From CAVXFL01 sp963761015 (GTDB lineage: Bacteria > Pseudomonadota > Alphaproteobacteria > Acetobacterales > Acetobacteraceae): DNA of 64,000 nt. The position numbers and the translations under genes are program-made. Shown here in pieces: positions 63,458-64,000 of this stretch (positions are counted from its first letter, which is position 1; every line of letters starts with the position of its first letter). The DNA lies in assembly GCA_963761015.1 (NCBI GenBank), contig CAVXFL010000009.1, forward strand, positions 620,001-684,000, read 5' to 3'. The notes beneath the pieces were generated by a model, which was given only the letters and a program-made list of their open reading frames with translations, was not told where the DNA came from and ran no database searches.

Positions 63458-63895
63458 ATGTCCAATCTGGTCCTGGAGTTGCGTCAGGGCGACATGATGA
63501 TCGTCAACGGCGCCGCGATCCGCTTCCGCAACAAGGCCCGCATCGAGCTGACGTCGCGGGCGCGGTTTCTGTTCGGCAAGCAGATCATGTCGCCGGAGCA
63601 CGCGGACAGCCCGGCGCGGCGCATCTATTACGCGCTGCAATCGGCCTATATCGGCGAGGAGGCGGAACGTCCGCAGGCTCTGCGGCAAGCCGGCGAACTG
63701 ATCGCCGAATACGGCGCCGATTTTGCCGCCCCGCTGGCTCGGGAAATCCTCGAGCAGGCGTTGGCCGCGGCCGAGGCGGACGATTGCTATCGGGCGCTGC
63801 GCCTGGCCCGCCAGGTCGTGCGCTACGAGGACACGATTCTCGGCCGCAAGCCCGAGCCCGGGGCCGCCCCCGGGCGGGAAGCGGCGCAGGGTTAG
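63458..63895 (+). CDS. flbT: Flagellar biosynthesis repressor FlbT
   Basis: 145 residues with the FlbT pattern: LVLELRQGDMMIVNGAAIRFRNKARIELTSRARFLFGKQIMSPEHADSPARRIYYALQSAYIG. FlbT in alphaproteobacteria binds flagellin mRNA and controls its stability in response to flagellar assembly. The ATG at 63458 fits the family start. The C-terminal Pro/Gly tail is variable. No other flagellar gene is visible in the window, so the flagellar cluster may lie elsewhere. Confidence 0.9.
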   Translation: MSNLVLELRQGDMMIVNGAAIRFRNKARIELTSRARFLFGKQIMSPEHADSPARRIYYALQSAYIGEEAERPQALRQAGELIAEYGADFAAPLAREILEQALAAAEADDCYRALRLARQVVRYEDTILGRKPEPGAAPGREAAQG

Positions 63896-63904
63896 ATCGC
63901 GTTT

Positions 63905-64000
63905 CTAGCTGTCGTAGGCGATCAGCGCCTCGAACGGCACGTCCAGCTTATCCCTGCCGTTCAGAAACGTGAGTTCGATCAGCGCCACGGCCGCTGGCAC
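63905..64000 (-). CDS. apt: C-terminal end of probable adenine phosphoribosyltransferase, partial
   Basis: The minus frame from the window edge to TAG at 63905-63907 reads AAVALIELTFLNGRDKLDVPFEALIAYDS. The 'IELTFLNGRDKL' segment matches the C-terminal strand of APRT enzymes that salvage adenine. Only 31 residues are visible. It converges with flbT after a 9-base gap. Confidence 0.6.
   Translation of the reverse strand: MPAAVALIELTFLNGRDKLDVPFEALIAYDS

Overview
The window is GC-rich and densely coding. It looks like the chromosome of a flagellated alphaproteobacterium, probably Acetobacteraceae/Rhodospirillales. The support is a circularly permuted two-piece tmRNA gene of the alphaproteobacterial kind (16505-16783, minus strand), a FlbT-type flagellin regulator, a MoxR/DUF58/DUF4159 block, a pdxH/fabI/aroC neighbourhood and ThyX instead of ThyA. 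The family assignment is inference.

Layout. 1-25.7 kb: end of a beta-propeller protein, alaS, a membrane protein, a 3-hydroxyisobutyrate dehydrogenase-type enzyme, ankyrin and TspO proteins, a head-to-head higB/higA pair around a palindromic operator, a MoxR-DUF58-DUF4159-membrane protein operon (minus strand), DUF1285 and NUDIX genes, tmRNA, thyX, an HTH protein, an in-frame RpiA-gluconokinase fusion, a molybdopterin oxidoreductase, oligoendopeptidase F, an AarF/ABC1 protein and tRNA-Thr. 25.7-37.9 kb: a 12-kb integrative element inserted in the 3' part of tRNA-Thr. It carries a P4-type integrase, an AlpA regulator, a primase-helicase, an iteron-like cluster, a possible terminase-small-subunit-like protein and small cargo genes. 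One cargo gene is split by an IS630 element. No capsid, portal or tail gene is visible, so a phage-satellite-like element is the best model. 38-64 kb: branched-chain 2-oxoacid dehydrogenase operon (E1 alpha, E1 beta, E2), hydrolase, hydroxyacid dehydrogenase, ispD, a lactate-permease N-terminal fragment, a glycogen-debranching-type enzyme, a rhamnose/AI-2-type sugar ABC transporter operon, DUF1223, dipeptidase, pirin, tam, universal stress protein, a kinase-like protein, pdxH, fabI, a small coiled-coil protein, aroC, flbT and the end of a probable apt.

A recurring oddity is single-base frame disruption inside otherwise well conserved genes: alaS, the DUF58 and DUF4159 genes, thyX, the molybdopterin oxidoreductase, the debranching enzyme, the sugar-binding protein, DUF1223, fabI and several island genes. 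In most of them the total length is off by exactly the number of indels inferred. Because alaS and fabI are normally essential, most of these are probably sequencing or assembly indels. Such genes are annotated as single reconstructed genes with the break positions given. Short palindromic repeats occur twice as the same pair at the 3' ends of convergent genes, and two other palindromes are translated inside genes.
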